Source: Zanthoxylum bungeanum
Lineage: Eukaryota > Streptophyta > Magnoliopsida > Sapindales > Rutaceae
Direction of reading: 5' to 3'
Length of the DNA: 64,000 nt
NCBI GenBank assembly: GCA_019454045.1
Contig: SKCR01026830.1
Coordinates: forward strand, 90,341 to 154,340
Both the position numbers and the translations under genes were made by a program. Each line of letters opens with the position of its first letter. The first letter of the stretch is position 1. The notes under the pieces are model-generated. The model made no database searches. It saw only the letters and a program-made list of their open reading frames with translations, and was not told the DNA's origin. Positions 11,840 through 24,348 of the stretch are shown piece after piece.

Positions 11840-12395
11840 GTGACCCCTGGGTCTTGTTCCCGAACCACCGAGTGGGTTTTGTTCCCTAACTGAGTTGTGG
11901 GTCTTGTTCCCAATTTGAATTGTGGGTCTAGTTCCCAATTTGAGCTGAGGGTCTTGTTCCCGAATTGAGCTGAGGGTCTTGTTCCCTATTTGAGTTGTGG
12001 GTCTTGTTACCGATTTGAGTTGTGGGACTTGTTCCCGATTTGAGTTGTAGGTCTTGTTCCCGATTTGAGTTATAGCTCTTGTTCCCGATTTGAGTTGAGG
12101 GTATTGTTCCCAAATTGAGTTGAGGGTTTTGTTCCCTATTTGAGTTGTGGGTCTTGTTCCCGAATAGAGTTGTGGGTCTTGTTCCCGATTTGAGTTGTGG
12201 TTCTTGTTCCCGAATTGAGCTGAGGATCTTGTTCCCGAATTGAGTTGTGGGTCTTGTTCCCGATTTGATTTGTGGGTCTTGTTCCGAATTTTAGTTGTGG
12301 GTCTTGTTCCCAATTTGAGTTGTGGGTCTTGTTCCGTTTTGATTTGTGGGACTTGTTCCCAATTTGAGTTGTGGGTCTTGTTCCCGATTTGAGTT
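11840..12395. repeat. 25-bp minisatellite, about 22 units
   Basis: Units follow the pattern GAGTTGTGG-GTCTTGTTCCC-GATTT with a strict 25-bp period (for example starts at 11892, 11917 and 11942). Differences between units are mostly single substitutions, such as CCCAAT for CCCGAT or GAGCTGAGG for GAGTTGTGG. One unit near 12340 is shortened. On the minus strand all three frames are free of stops across much of the array. The Thr, Asn and Gln-rich peptides that result come from the repeat and are not evidence of a gene. Confidence 0.9.
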
Positions 12396-14907
12396 GTTCG
12401 TCTTTGCTGCCTTTTCCTTTTCTTTCTTCAAAAACCTGTGAATACAAAACAAGAATTGCGTGTATGTAACGTGTATGCATGTATGCATGGATGTATTTCC
12501 TATTCCGATGGGTTAGGCCTTCCTTGTGCTCTATGGTGTCTTTCGCCTACAAAAATCTTTGATCGCCCTCTGGGCCTTCTTACAATTTCTTTCTACCAGT
12601 TCTCTTCTAGCGATTGTTCAATTTTCTTTTATCCCATAGCTCAGGATCTTGTTGTGTCCCTTATTCATGAGGTGGTAGACTGGTCGACCCCAGACTTGAT
12701 TTAGTTTTTTGTTCTCCACTGCATGTACTAGGTCAAGGTGGACTACGTGATGTGACGTTCCATATCAACATACTATATTGCCTTTTACGAAAATAGTCCC
12801 AATAGTTATACATATTATTGCCCTCAAATGATGCCTAGAGCCGAAACCTAGAGAACCTTCAAAATACTTGATGCAGCTCAAATCCGACCGTTTGATTAAA
12901 TGATCTGAATCAGACTCAAAGTGTATGTGTGCAAAGGTTCTTTTACAGCTTGATCCTTAGGTAAGCCAACTCGATGATTTTGTTTCAAAGGATGGGATCA
13001 ATGGGTCAAACCAACCTAGATGTCTTGACCATGCTCTGTAATTACTTCTCCGTACTCAATGTGATATGATTTTCTTTTTCTTTTCTTTCGTCTCTTTTTT
13101 CGTATTCCCTTTTTTTTACACACCTACCCTTTAAGGTAGCATTTCTCCTCATGGTGGTCCTAATACTCACCCATGGGTAGCTTCACGCTTATCGGTTATA
13201 GGTGGTTTATATTTTCTGTTTTAGAGACTTTTCTTTGGTTTCCAACCATACCACATATCGTAACACAAGTAAGTAAGGATGGACATCTAAGCAAATGGTC
13301 ATTCATCGATCCGCAATCTCTTCAACTAGCCACTTTGCCGACCACTCAGGCTTTCACTGCTAAGATCCTATAATTAAGTGCTCGCGAGTCTAGTCGAGAT
13401 CAACCACTCAAAATATCGAATGAGAGCATCTCTCGCACTTATTGTTTCTAAGGTTTCACCTTAAAGAAAACAATTTCATCATCGGACTTATGCCTAACTA
13501 TTAAGGACTAAAAACAAGCAATTTGTTTTTTCTCTTTTTTTCACAATGGTCTTTCTATCCTTACCGTAAATTTTTTTGTTCCTCGGTTTCCTTTTCCCCA
13601 ATATCCATGTTTGCTAAACTCTTCTTGACAAGTCTTCATTTTCTAACCCAACGAATATCTATGATGGCTTTTAAAACACAGGGGTTAACATGATGCGTGT
13701 ATGCATGAGATGCATGAGATGTAAGTAGTTATCAAAACAACATATATCCTTCCGACCTTATATCTCCCACACTTATGGTAAGTCCATTTCTGTCCTAGGT
13801 ATGGCTTATTTTATGCACCAATGTGGGGTACACAAAATCGTTCTCTCCTATGCTACAAGGGTGAACCTTGGCTACCTCAGTCCTTTTCCATCGGTAAAAG
13901 ACAAAGACCGTCCATTTACAACATGGACTAAGCCTATTATGGGATCACGCCATTGTCTAGAAACGACGAATTGGGCTTTCAGAAACCGCGGTCATGGGGA
14001 TGAACTTGGAGGTATCCAAAGTAAACAAATATGTCATAACAAGGCGTATCCTTTCTAGATGAAAGCCAGTGCGGATATCAGACTCATGCTTTTGGCATAC
14101 TTGGATCATGTTTGGATTTTCTAAGCCCATCAAGGTTTTCATACAAGTTGGCCCATTATCATTTCAAAGCATTCAATCATATTATTGCGAGGAGTAAACT
14201 TGTCCCAGTTGAAAAAAGGCCCAATAGGTTTACACTTTTGAGATAACATGGATAAACAACTTCAAATGATGGGGGGCCCTAACACAAAGCGGCCCATCGG
14301 CATTTTAGAAGCTTTTGGCCCAATTATCATAAGACACAAACTCGTCCCAGTTTAAATGGCCCAACAAGTTCACATCTCATGACAAGAAGTCCAACTGAAT
14401 CCAAATGATGATGGTCTCAAACACAAGCATAAAAGGGTGGCTTCTACAGGTCATACAACTATGGTTCACATGCGGGTTTATAGGAGTATAGATAAAGGCT
14501 CCCACCGGTGAAGGATTGCACATAACTAGGTCTCCCCATTCAAGGGTTCAAGCATGAATAACTGTCAAATGGATTCCTCTATTGAAAATTCCCCAGAGGG
14601 AGGGTGGAGGGAACACTCTTAAATACCCTTGCCTCTTAGGCTCTTATCGCCTTGGTGACAGGAATAAAAAACAGATCATCCAAATTAGTCCATCACTTTA
14701 AATATACTCCAAGGTAAGTTTCGAGTAAATGATTATCTAGATGCCTTCATAGCTTTTCCTTTTGGCTATAAAAAGGTAGTGAGTGAAGGAAGAACCCAAA
14801 TCATTATCTAACTCTAATAATACATTTGGTTAAATCAACTTCAGACAAGGTTAACTAAAGCAAAAATCACAAACATTACAAGACAAAATTTCAGGGCCGA
14901 TTCTCTA

Positions 14908-14925
14908 TCCCCAGTGGAGTCGCCA
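14908..14925 (-). other. Primer-binding site of LARD-like element
   Basis: The minus strand reads TGGCGACTCCACTGGGGA, separated by 3 nt from the LTR end. This type of primer site occurs in the Tat/Ogre branch of plant Ty3/gypsy elements. I believe the partner is an arginine tRNA, but this needs to be matched against a tRNA set. Confidence 0.7.
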
Positions 14926-14928
14926 GAC

Positions 14929-17900
14929 TATAGACGAGGTACAGAAGTGGACGACGCTCTCCCGGGCTCGCAGCCCGGTCGGGAGTACGGAATAGCCCGC
15001 GGGAGACTAAACTGGAGAGAGAAAATGGAGTCACCACCCAGTGTGAACTGGGAAATGATTTAAGGCCGCACTCACCCCTCGCAAGGAAAGACCTCAAACC
15101 GTTGGGTTCGTAATGGTCCCTTACTTATGCCAATTGTAATGAAAAGATTTATACAATAGTATAACCAAGCCTCATGCAACACATACAAGATAATTTAATC
15201 AGCACACAAGATTGCACACCCATAAACGTAAATAGAATAAAAAATGGGAGACAAATGCGTAATTCCATAGACATATTAGACAAAGAAGTGCATAAGATGT
15301 GAATAGATAATAACTGCAAAGGCAGTAATAAAAAAAACGGATAATTAAATATGTAATGCAAAAGAAGTGACCAAAGAAGCAAACATGCATAAAATATGAT
15401 GAAAAGAAATATGTTCACTGTACGTGCGTTCGTGTAGCGTTCGAAAACGCATTTGAACAGTAAACAGAGTGCATGCTTATATATAGCATTTGTAAACGAG
15501 TTCGAATGAAAATGAGACAGAATGTGTACTTTCATATAGCGTTCGTAAATGCGTTGGAATAGAAAACAGAATGCATGTGTTAGTGTACCGTCCGAAGACG
15601 CGTTCGAACAAGATTACCAAAGTGGTATCTAAAATGACACGGAAACATGTATGATTGTTGCTCAAGCGGTACGTGAAGTTGTATCCCAAAAATAGACCGC
15701 ACTACCGTCCATTCGGATTCGGATACGGAATTTATGTCTGGGTTTCCATATGATATATTGTTAGAAGCAAACACTCAAACATAAACATGGCACGAATGCG
15801 AAAATGAAAAGATGTAAAATGACAACCAAGACAAAGCCGAATAATGCAATCAATAAGAGAAGTGAGCGGCAAAACATCGTGGTAAAGGTAGCCTTTTGGC
15901 ATTTCCCTCGATTAGAGGACCTTTAACCTACATGATTAGCCCATGCGCATCAAGTAGCAGTACATGAATAAACAAATAAATAATATGGAACCTTGTAGGC
16001 CCGATTAAACATATCTCACGTTCAATCAAACGTACTTCGTCCGGCACGGTAAAACATCATGGTAAAGGTAGCCTTTAGGCGTTTCCCTCGAATGGAGGAC
16101 CCTTAACCCATGTTATTAGCCCATGCGCACTAGATATCAATGCATGCGTAAACAAAGTAATAATATGCAAAAGGTAAATACGGAATAATGAAAGGCGCGG
16201 TAAAATTTTATGGTAAAGGTAGCCTTTAGGCATTTCCCTCAAATGGAGGACCTTTAAACCAACGTAATTAGCCCATGCGCACTAGATTACAACGCATGAA
16301 TAATCAAATAAATAATATGGGACCTCATACGCCCGACTGAACATATCTCACGTTCAATCAAACGTACTTCGTTCGGCGCGGCAAAACATCATGGTAAAGG
16401 TAGCCTTTAGGCGTTTCCCTCCAATGGAGGACCTTTAACCCATGTGATTAGCCCATGCGCACTAGATATCAATACATGTGTAAACAAAGTAATAATATGC
16501 AAAAGGTAAATACAGAAAAATGAAAGGCGCGGCAAAATATTCTGGTAAGGTAGCCTTTAGGCATTTCCCTCAAATTGAGGACCTTTAAACCAACGTAATT
16601 AGCCCATGCGCATTAGATTACAATGCATGAATAATCAAATAAATAATATGGGACATCGTATGCCCGGCTGAACATATCTCACGTTCAATCAAACGTACTT
16701 CCTCCAGCGCGGCAAAACATCATGGTAAATGTAGCCATTAGGCATTTCCCTCGAATGAAGGACCTTTACCCCACATGATTAGCCCATGCGCATCAATATT
16801 ACAATGCATAAACAAAGAAACAATGCATAGAAAATAAATAACGGAATAATAAACATTGATTTAAATCACAAAATGAAACACGTGCTTGAAAGTTTCTCAA
16901 GCGGTACGTGGAGTTGTATCCCAAGTACAGACCGCACTACCATCCATTCGGATTCGGGTACGGAATTTACGTCTGGGTTTCCATCCGATATACCACAAGA
17001 GACAACACGCAATCATCAACTCAATGTATGCATGAAATATGATACATGTGATGAAACAACAATAAATAACAGAAACGATAAATAGTAAGCTAAGTGCGAA
17101 ATATTAAAGGAAAATAAATGACTGAAAATAAATGCGGAATAGTAAAGCAATGATAAACATAAATTAAATGTGAAATATAAATAAAAATAAATACGGAATA
17201 TTAAAGAGATGTGACCAATTGTTTTGCCATTTTTAATATAGGGCTTCGCATGCCCAGTTTGATGTATTCCACGTCCAACCAAGCATGTCGTGTCCGGGAT
17301 AACAAAATAAAATATAACAAAGGGTGCCCTCAGGTCTTACCTTTTAAATCGCTTCCCGAAAGTGCGTTACGTCATCGCCGGAAGGGTTAATGTTCCGTTA
17401 TTTTTCTGGTTTGCCATTGTTTTGGACTGCCATTTCTGCTATTTTTTCCTCTGTTTTTCTACATTTTTTTTGTTTTTTTGCTCGCTATTTTGCTTGCTGT
17501 TTGGTAGGTTATTTAGGGACTTTTTTGGCTCGATTAGGACTATTTTGGGTGTGATTTCGGGACTGGTTTATGTCAGTTTCTTGTTCTGTTATAGGGCTTA
17601 TTTTGTCAGCAGTTTCGGCTGATTTGGTAGCTTCAAGGTTGTTGTTTGTTTGTGCGTTGGATATAGGCTATTTTTTGCATGTTTATTTGCGTTGTTTGCT
17701 GGTTGATGAGGGTGGTTTGTTTTTTTTGTTCGGTCATTGGAGCATTGTTTGTTTTCAGTAGTGAGAAGAGAAAGGTGAAGGCTTGGGTTTGTGAAGGTAC
17801 CGAATGGAAAGGGGATCCAGGAAGCTTGTTAGGGTTTATTTTTCTATGGTTTGGTCAAGCGAGAGAGGGACTGGGGCTGGCTTTGTCTTGCGCCAGTGAG

Positions 17901-19165
17901 TGGTGTAATTTGTTGATATTTTAGGTCTGTTACGTGAGTGTGTCAAGGCTTTAGTGTTTGGCTGTGTGATTGTTGTCGAGTGTGTGGTGGAGTCGTAGCC
18001 GCTGTGGGTGTGTATTAAGTGAATCAGAGAAGAGAGAGGCGAGAGAAGATTTTAGAGAGTTTACATGAGGCTTTAGTGTTTCTGTTCTAAGTTATTTGTT
18101 TCTGCGTTCTGGCTTACACGTTCTGGTGGCTTCATGCCTTTACGTACAAGGCTTAGGCTTGTTTTGGTGAGCTGCCGTGAGAGGTTAAGAGAGAGTGCTG
18201 AGAGAGAGAGTGAGGATGAGTGTTTAGGCTAGTCTAGGGTTCATTGTTTCGGCATGTGGGTTTGTTTGTTTTTTGTGGGAGGTGGCTTCAAGTGATGTGA
18301 GATGGCAGAGAGAGCTTTAGGGTACTTGTTGTCGTGGCATGTCGAGAGTTTGGTTTGGTTTAGGTCTTCACGTTAATGGAGGGCTGCGTGTGTTGTTGTT
18401 TAGGAAAAGAGAAGGTGTGTGGCCTGTGGTTTTGGGTTTGTGCGAGAGTAATTAGTTTAGGTTTTTTTAGTCTTCCTGCGATGATTCGCGTGAGTTAGGG
18501 TTATTTGATGGTGGTTACCGAGAGTTGAGAGAGGAGAGGCTAGGGTTTTGTCTCTGGTTGTGTTTTAGGGTTTCGTTTGTGGCCGTGTAAGTGATGAGCC
18601 TTGGGAGAGTGTCCAGGAAGAATTAGGGTTTGGGTTATGTCTCTTTTTATAATAGTGCATCTAGGGTTTCCTTGTGTGTGCATGGATTTTCAAAACAAGG
18701 AAATAAATCATGTAATTATGTGTGTATTTAATTCAATTATTTGAGGAAAGAATATTTGTATTTGGTGTGGAATATCTTTATTTTGGTGAGTGATTTATTT
18801 AAATTCGGAAGGGATTTATTTAATTTAGGAATGCGATTTGTTTTGATTTTAATTGGATTTGATTAATTAAATTGGATTTAATTTAATTTGTGACTTGTGT
18901 TTTTAATGTTTTAATTATTTTTGGATTTGGCTTGGGCGAAATGGGCTTTGGATGGGTGCGAGGGTTTTGGGCCGAGGCTTAATATTTTAAAACAGAGATT
19001 AATTGGGCGAACCCGAGGCCAATTAGCAAGTTAAATTTGTTGATGTATTTATTTTTAAATTTTTTCCTTCCGACGTCCGTTTCTCGCGACTTCCGTAACT
19101 TATCCGGTAGTGCCTCCATACGAGGCTCTTCATTGAGCTTTCATGCAAAAATGCAATTGTCTACA
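14929..19165 (-). repeat. 5' LTR of LARD-like element (4237 bp)
   Basis: This is the sister of 7476-11564. Its first bases are TATAGAC instead of TGTAGAC and it ends TTGTCTACA. It is about 148 bp longer than the other LTR. Most of that difference corresponds to one extra unit of the internal tandem array. Confidence 0.85.
15868..16860. repeat. Tandem array in LARD LTR, 6 units
   Basis: Unit starts lie at about 15868, 16046, 16199, 16378, 16531 and 16709. Long units (about 178 bp, with the CACGTTCAATCAAACG segment) and short units (about 153 bp, with AAAGTAATAATATGCAAAAG) alternate. The sister array at 8409-9250 has five units. Confidence 0.8.
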
Positions 19166-19334
19166 TTCATTTGGTTTTCACCGTTTAAGCATTGATTTGA
19201 TTCCAGAGAGTCCTGTTATTTTATTTATCTACAAAATTACATAAAACACATCAAAATATTCACAAAACTCAAGAAACTAAACAAAATATTAAGTCAAAAG
19301 GGATGGTAAATATTGATATATTTACCGCTTATCA
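19166..19334 (-). repeat. Athila-like 5' LTR, outer part
   Basis: This continues the LTR broken at 7475 and ends at CGCTTATCA, which on the minus strand is the LTR start TGATAAGCGG. That terminus is typical of Athila-group LTRs. Without the insertion the LTR would be about 1.84 kb long. Confidence 0.8.
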
Positions 19335-20085
19335 ACCTTTCACTCCAGCAGAGGGGAGTTACCTCCTCATACTGAAAAGTAAAATAAAGAAAGATCTATT
19401 GCTTAAAATAAGAAATAAATACAATAAAACTGTAAATAAATAAATAAGATACAATCTTCTTAGTATTCTTAAGGAAATCCCAGAAAAATGTTTGAATTTT
19501 CCTTCTGATTTCGGCCTCAATTTATAGGTAAATTTGGTCTCACACGTCGTGACACGTGAAGTCTTACGTGTCGCGACGTGCCATTAATCTTCGATACGTG
19601 TACGTGGCTTTGCTGAGATGATGACACGTGGCTGTCGGTAGAATTATTGGCTCGACATCGCGATATGTGATGTTGAGCGTGTCACGACGCTGATGTCATG
19701 ATGACATAAGCAATGATGCGTGTCATCAGAGTGAATTATTATGCTGACGTCATGATGACGTGGCGATAACACAAGTGCTAACGTGGTGATAATGCGTGTC
19801 GGCAGAATAGTAATTGATATCGACATCATGATGATACGTGTCGATAGGCAGATTACATCACCGTGTCGTGACACAGAGGTTGTGCGCGTCACGATACGCA
19901 AATGATAATTTTGCCTTTTTGCCCCGTTTTTCACTGTTTTGGCCCTGATTTGATTCCAGTGAGTCCTGAAACCTTATTTATCTATAAAATACACAAAACA
20001 CATCAAAATATTCACAAAACTCAAGAAACTATACAAAATATTAAGTAAAAGGGGCGGTAAGTATTGATATATTTTCCGCTTATCA
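19335..20085 (-). repeat. Partial second copy of the Athila-like LTR, in tandem
   Basis: From CACTCCAGCAGAGGGGAG onward this repeats 6898-7475 plus 19166-19334, ending again at CCGCTTATCA (20085). It lacks the first 1.1 kb of the LTR as counted from the primer-binding site. The join at 19334/19335 falls where both parents share GCTTA, which suggests recombination within or between LTRs. Confidence 0.75.
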
Positions 20086-23000
20086 GCGAGGCACTACCTC
20101 TCCAGTATCTGATCCTTGGGTATGTTCTCAAGTCATATAGAAGGTTAGTAAGAATTCCTAAAGCTATCTGAATATTCTTCATAATGAAAGTGACTATAAT
20201 CATTGTCCTTGTTAAGAATCCTTCTGTAATCATCTTATTTACTATCAGAAATTCAGGACAAGTTATTAAATAGATAGTAAAGTTCTTGGGGGGATTAAAA
20301 AGAGAAAGCTATGAAAAAAGTAAGGAATGATGTAGAATTCATTAAAACAACCGGAGGCAATAAGAAGTGGAGATACAGAATGAGATAATAAAGAAAATGC
20401 CAGAATATATAGTAGTAAAGGGAATATAGTAAGTCTGAGCAAGAATAAACTGTCAGGTAGCCCTAAGTAAGATTCCTTCTCTTCTCAAAAAATTCTCTCA
20501 AATAGATCCAATAGCATTTGAGTACCTCGTATAGATAGCAAGTTTCTCGAATAACAAATGATAGTCAGGAAGATAAAAGAAGCAAGAAATCTGATTTAAT
20601 TATGGAGACTCCCAATATACTGGAGATACCAAAAAAGAACGTAGAGATTCTAGGCACCCAAACCCATGCTCGTAAATAAATAAAATGAATGTCGTAAGGA
20701 AAAAAATGATTAGTTACCTAAACCAAGAAATCCGATATAGATAAGACCCTGACTACTCAGATCCTAACCGTTAAGTAATATCGGTTGAGGAAACTGTCCT
20801 GAAGGAGTCTATCTCATATCTATCTTAATATGAGTTATAGACTCTATCAGGACAAAGAATACTAGAACAAGGACATCGATATCCGTTGAGATGTAAATGC
20901 TTGTCCCATCTTTTACCAGCATAGATAAAGATAATCATAAGGAAGCTGAGTAACTACAATACTATATTCTGAGACAATGGTAGCAAATTTCGAGAGATAG
21001 TTTACCCAGAAAGGGACTAAAGAGACTTCTAAGGTTAGAAAAGAAAGAACCCGACGTAATACAAGGTGGATAAGTTATAGTTATAGTAAGAATCCATAGA
21101 TCAGACCAATGCCAGTAGAAATCCCTGTAAGTTTAAAAGAAAAGATCCATGAAATTGGAGACACGTAGGAGTTAAAAAAAGTATTAGTACAGACATTAAG
21201 ATTAAATTCCATAGTTGTAGCCCATAGCAAGAGCAGAAGTCTAGAAGGTAGCCAATAAAAATGAACCACTACTAGCTTCGGTAGAACAGCTTAAAGCCAA
21301 GAAATAAGTTATGAAGATAAATAATATAAAATGATGTTGGAAGTGACAAAGAAGTTCAGTACATATAATAACATAGATAACGTAGCTTGAAGGCAGTAAC
21401 GTAAATGAAGGCCTCACAATAGTTGATAAAAGCTGTGAAACCCTAAGATATGGAGAAGTTGGTGCAGATCCCAACTGAACCAATGATAATTCTTCTTTCT
21501 AGCAGCCTCTACTCTAGTAAGTATATAGACACCTAACCAGACCATCACTAAGCTTAGACGAATGATAATAATGTGTATTCTCATATCTCCATATAATGCA
21601 TATGTTCACCGCTCAACTTAGAGCCCAATAAGGATTTGAACAAGTAAAGAAGAGCATCTGATAGGATGGGCAAATCACGAAATAACAAGATAGCCGAACT
21701 AAGAAGTTCAGCAGAACCTAGATAAGAATCATAAGATAATAATATTTTGTACGAGATAGAGTAATTTGAATTCATAGTAAGTCTAGCCAAATCTAGAAGT
21801 GATGGCCTACCTTCTTGTAGAAAAAATAGCCTTCAATAAGGTAAGGGCTCAAAAGAGAAAGGAACCAGAGAGAGCAACACCCAAACCAAAGGTACAATAG
21901 TAATACCACAACTTATCATAAAATATGGAGCTTCTAGGGAAGTAATGACTTAAGAAGTTCAAGAAACTGAAATAATTAGAAAAATTAAGTAACATAGCAA
22001 ACTTTGAAAGGAAGAATAACATAGGGAGTATGGTAGGATTTTGAGAGAGCATGAACCTTAAGGAAGTTCCTAGTAAAGGATAGTATGACCAACAGTCGGA
22101 AATAAATCAGGAGCAAAGTTGAAGGAGGTGATTCAAATAGTTCCTAACAGTAATACCTTCAGGTGGGAGCTCAATATTATATATGTAAATAAGGGAATTC
22201 TAGGATTATAAATGACCAGTATGTGCAACTGCAGCACGCGTAGCTAGTGAGACGACCACATCCGGAAAAAAAACTTCAGGACCAACCCCCACCCCCCAAC
22301 CCTCGTTAGACAACAACAGTGATGATTGACCTCAATGTTCGTCGTCGATGATGTTTCTAGAAACAAGTGAATCCGTGGTGTAGTATAGTATCCTATAAGG
22401 TAATGGAGAAGACATTTAAAAGATAATACCCTTCAGATAAGAAGATCGAGACATGAAATAAGGAAACTTCAGATATAGTATTAGAGTAGAAGAGAAGATG
22501 AAAAGAATTTTAAGTAAAAGGTTTAGAGGTGGAACTGTCGAGATATGACGACAAAAGGAAAGAATACTATATAAGAAATAACATAAGTACATAAGTATTA
22601 AGATAGACTTTTGATTTTTAGGTTTAGTAGAACTACATAATGACTAGGAGTGCTTAATATCAAACCTTTTTCACAAGAATCGTAAAATGCATAACATCAA
22701 GCTTTCTTATTGTTGGATTAGACTTGAATTCTATTAGATAGGGAATGAAATGAAGGTAATGAGTATAACTAATAAGTTCCCACGCAATGTACTTAGTTAT
22801 GAACAAGGCAAAATACGAACTGAAACAAATTTTTGAGAGCTTGACATAAAGGAGCCAAGGAGACTGAGTATGAATATTAACCAAAAATCAAATCATCATC
22901 GTCGATGTCAACAGTAAGGATATACAATTTACTTTCAAGCCTTGATTACCTATTTCGTACTATTATACACATAATTGACATAACAACGATTTATTCCGTT

Positions 23001-24348
23001 AAGCTTTGGCCGACTAGAAGAAGACCGTCAGGGATATGTCAAGAGTTAATATCTTAAATTAAGAGATATCATAAAATGGTGATGGTAAACTTAGAGCATA
23101 TAAGAGCTTGATCATGAACTATGAGGTCTTAAGCCAAGAGATAAATAGTGATACAAGAACATGAAGGTCGGAACTGATGGTGGTTGAAACTCAATGAAGA
23201 GAAAGAGAGAGTTAAATAGATAAATTAAGATGAAAAATGTTAGGATCAGATCGAGCATGTAGAGCTAGGAAAAATATCTAGTAAGATTATTCTTTCATAC
23301 ATTTACACCCAGAATGGAAGCATGATATGAAAAAGCCTAACCATAGAGAACACTAGTATTTCTAGAAACTCAGAAGTACCAGCTAAGAAGAATCCGAAGA
23401 CATATTTAATAAGGTCATTAAAGAAACTATATTATAAAAAGAAGGTGAAGAACCCGAGGTATACTCAAGTCAGGGGAAATGAAGGTCATTGACTGTAGTA
23501 AAAAGTACAATAATAATACGTTAAACGTGAATGGTAACAGAAGTCCCAATGGATATTTAATGAATTAATAATGTCATGGCATGAGATATAAGAGGTTTGA
23601 AACTAGAGTGGAACTAAGATATGTGAGACGGCATGCCACGAATATAGTATCAATTTTAGAACTGATAGATCATGCAGATAATCGAGTTAGAGAATGTTGA
23701 GCATAAATAAAGGTCTAAAGATGAGGTTTCTTTTATGCATGGAAATAGTTGTAGAATAACGGTAGTGTAGAGTACCAAATAGAAGTTTCTTGGAATGAGA
23801 ACAAGAAATTAGCTCTCAGTTAAGAATTCAATGGATTATTCACTAAAGCTCACGAACTTAGTGCAGTATGTGCGAGCATGGCAAGAGGTGTTATACATAA
23901 AGCAAATGTTAAGGTAAGACGAAGAGTAAGTATGTTTGCTAGCCAAATGGTAAACGAACAGCTTGGAAAAGATCTAAATTATTAAGTCAAATTGAATCCA
24001 GGTAATGCAGAATAGCTTATAGCAAAGTAAGGGTTCACGCAAATAAATTAGTGTAAATCCCCAGTTATGACATTCAAGTCATGACATACAAGGTCTAGCA
24101 TGATAATCACATTGCCTTATAGTATAATGACAGTGTATAGAAGATCGTTGGGAAGTAGTACGATATAGTTGATGAAACAGAGTTGACTATGAAAATATAG
24201 TCAGTTGAAATTTAGTGGCCTAGGAACGTGTGAATCTGGCGACTTGTGGTAAGATATTTAGTATTAAGAATCTCAAGCCTAGATAAATTCCAGAATTTCA
24301 AATCCAAAAAGGGATTCGAGGATGAATCCTATTTAAGGGGAGAAATAA
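20086..24348 (+). other. Decayed interior of a plus-strand Ty3/gypsy element
   Basis: This 4.3 kb lies upstream of a chromovirus-type LTR and ends in the layout expected of such elements: ATTCGAGGATGAATCC, a purine run (AAGGGGAGAAATA) and then the LTR start. Frames are short and full of stops, and I could not place gag, reverse transcriptase or integrase with confidence. The final 150 bases give weak similarity to the C-terminal end of a gypsy polyprotein. The left side is cut by the Athila-like LTR. Confidence 0.45.

Larger units (their letters stand above)
11565..14928 (-). other. Non-coding interior of LARD-like element
   Basis: The 3.36 kb between the two LTRs contains a 25-bp minisatellite (11840-12395) and otherwise unique-looking sequence with many stops in all frames. 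I looked for gypsy gag, YxDD, integrase and protease motifs and found none. Mobilisation would have to rely on proteins from another element. Confidence 0.7.
7476..19165 (-). mobile_element. LARD-like non-autonomous LTR element, 11.7 kb, Tat/Ogre-type primer site
   Basis: Two long direct repeats (4.09 and 4.24 kb) with matching termini (TGTAGAC at the left of each, GTCTACA at the right, with TG mutated to TA in the right copy) enclose a 3.36 kb interior. A primer-binding site lies beside the right LTR and a polypurine tract beside the left LTR, so the element points to the minus strand. The flanking 5-mers are TTCAA (7471-7475) and TTCAT (19166-19170), a target duplication with one later mutation. 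No gag, protease, reverse transcriptase, RNase H or integrase motif was found inside in any frame. LTR length, interior length and lack of coding fit the class called large retrotransposon derivatives. It sits inside the Athila-like LTR and is therefore younger than it. Confidence 0.85.

Noticed and set aside
11795..12488. Several overlapping minus-strand ORFs encoding Thr/Asn/Gln-rich repeated peptides
   Set aside because: They are the three frames of a 25-bp minisatellite in a non-coding LARD interior. There is no start context, conserved domain or non-repetitive coding part.
20086..24348. A possible host gene in the 4.3 kb before the chromovirus-type LTR
   Set aside because: No frame is longer than about 80 codons, no exon-like series or domain is visible, and the 3' end has the layout of a gypsy polyprotein terminus plus polypurine tract. 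It is best read as decayed retroelement interior.
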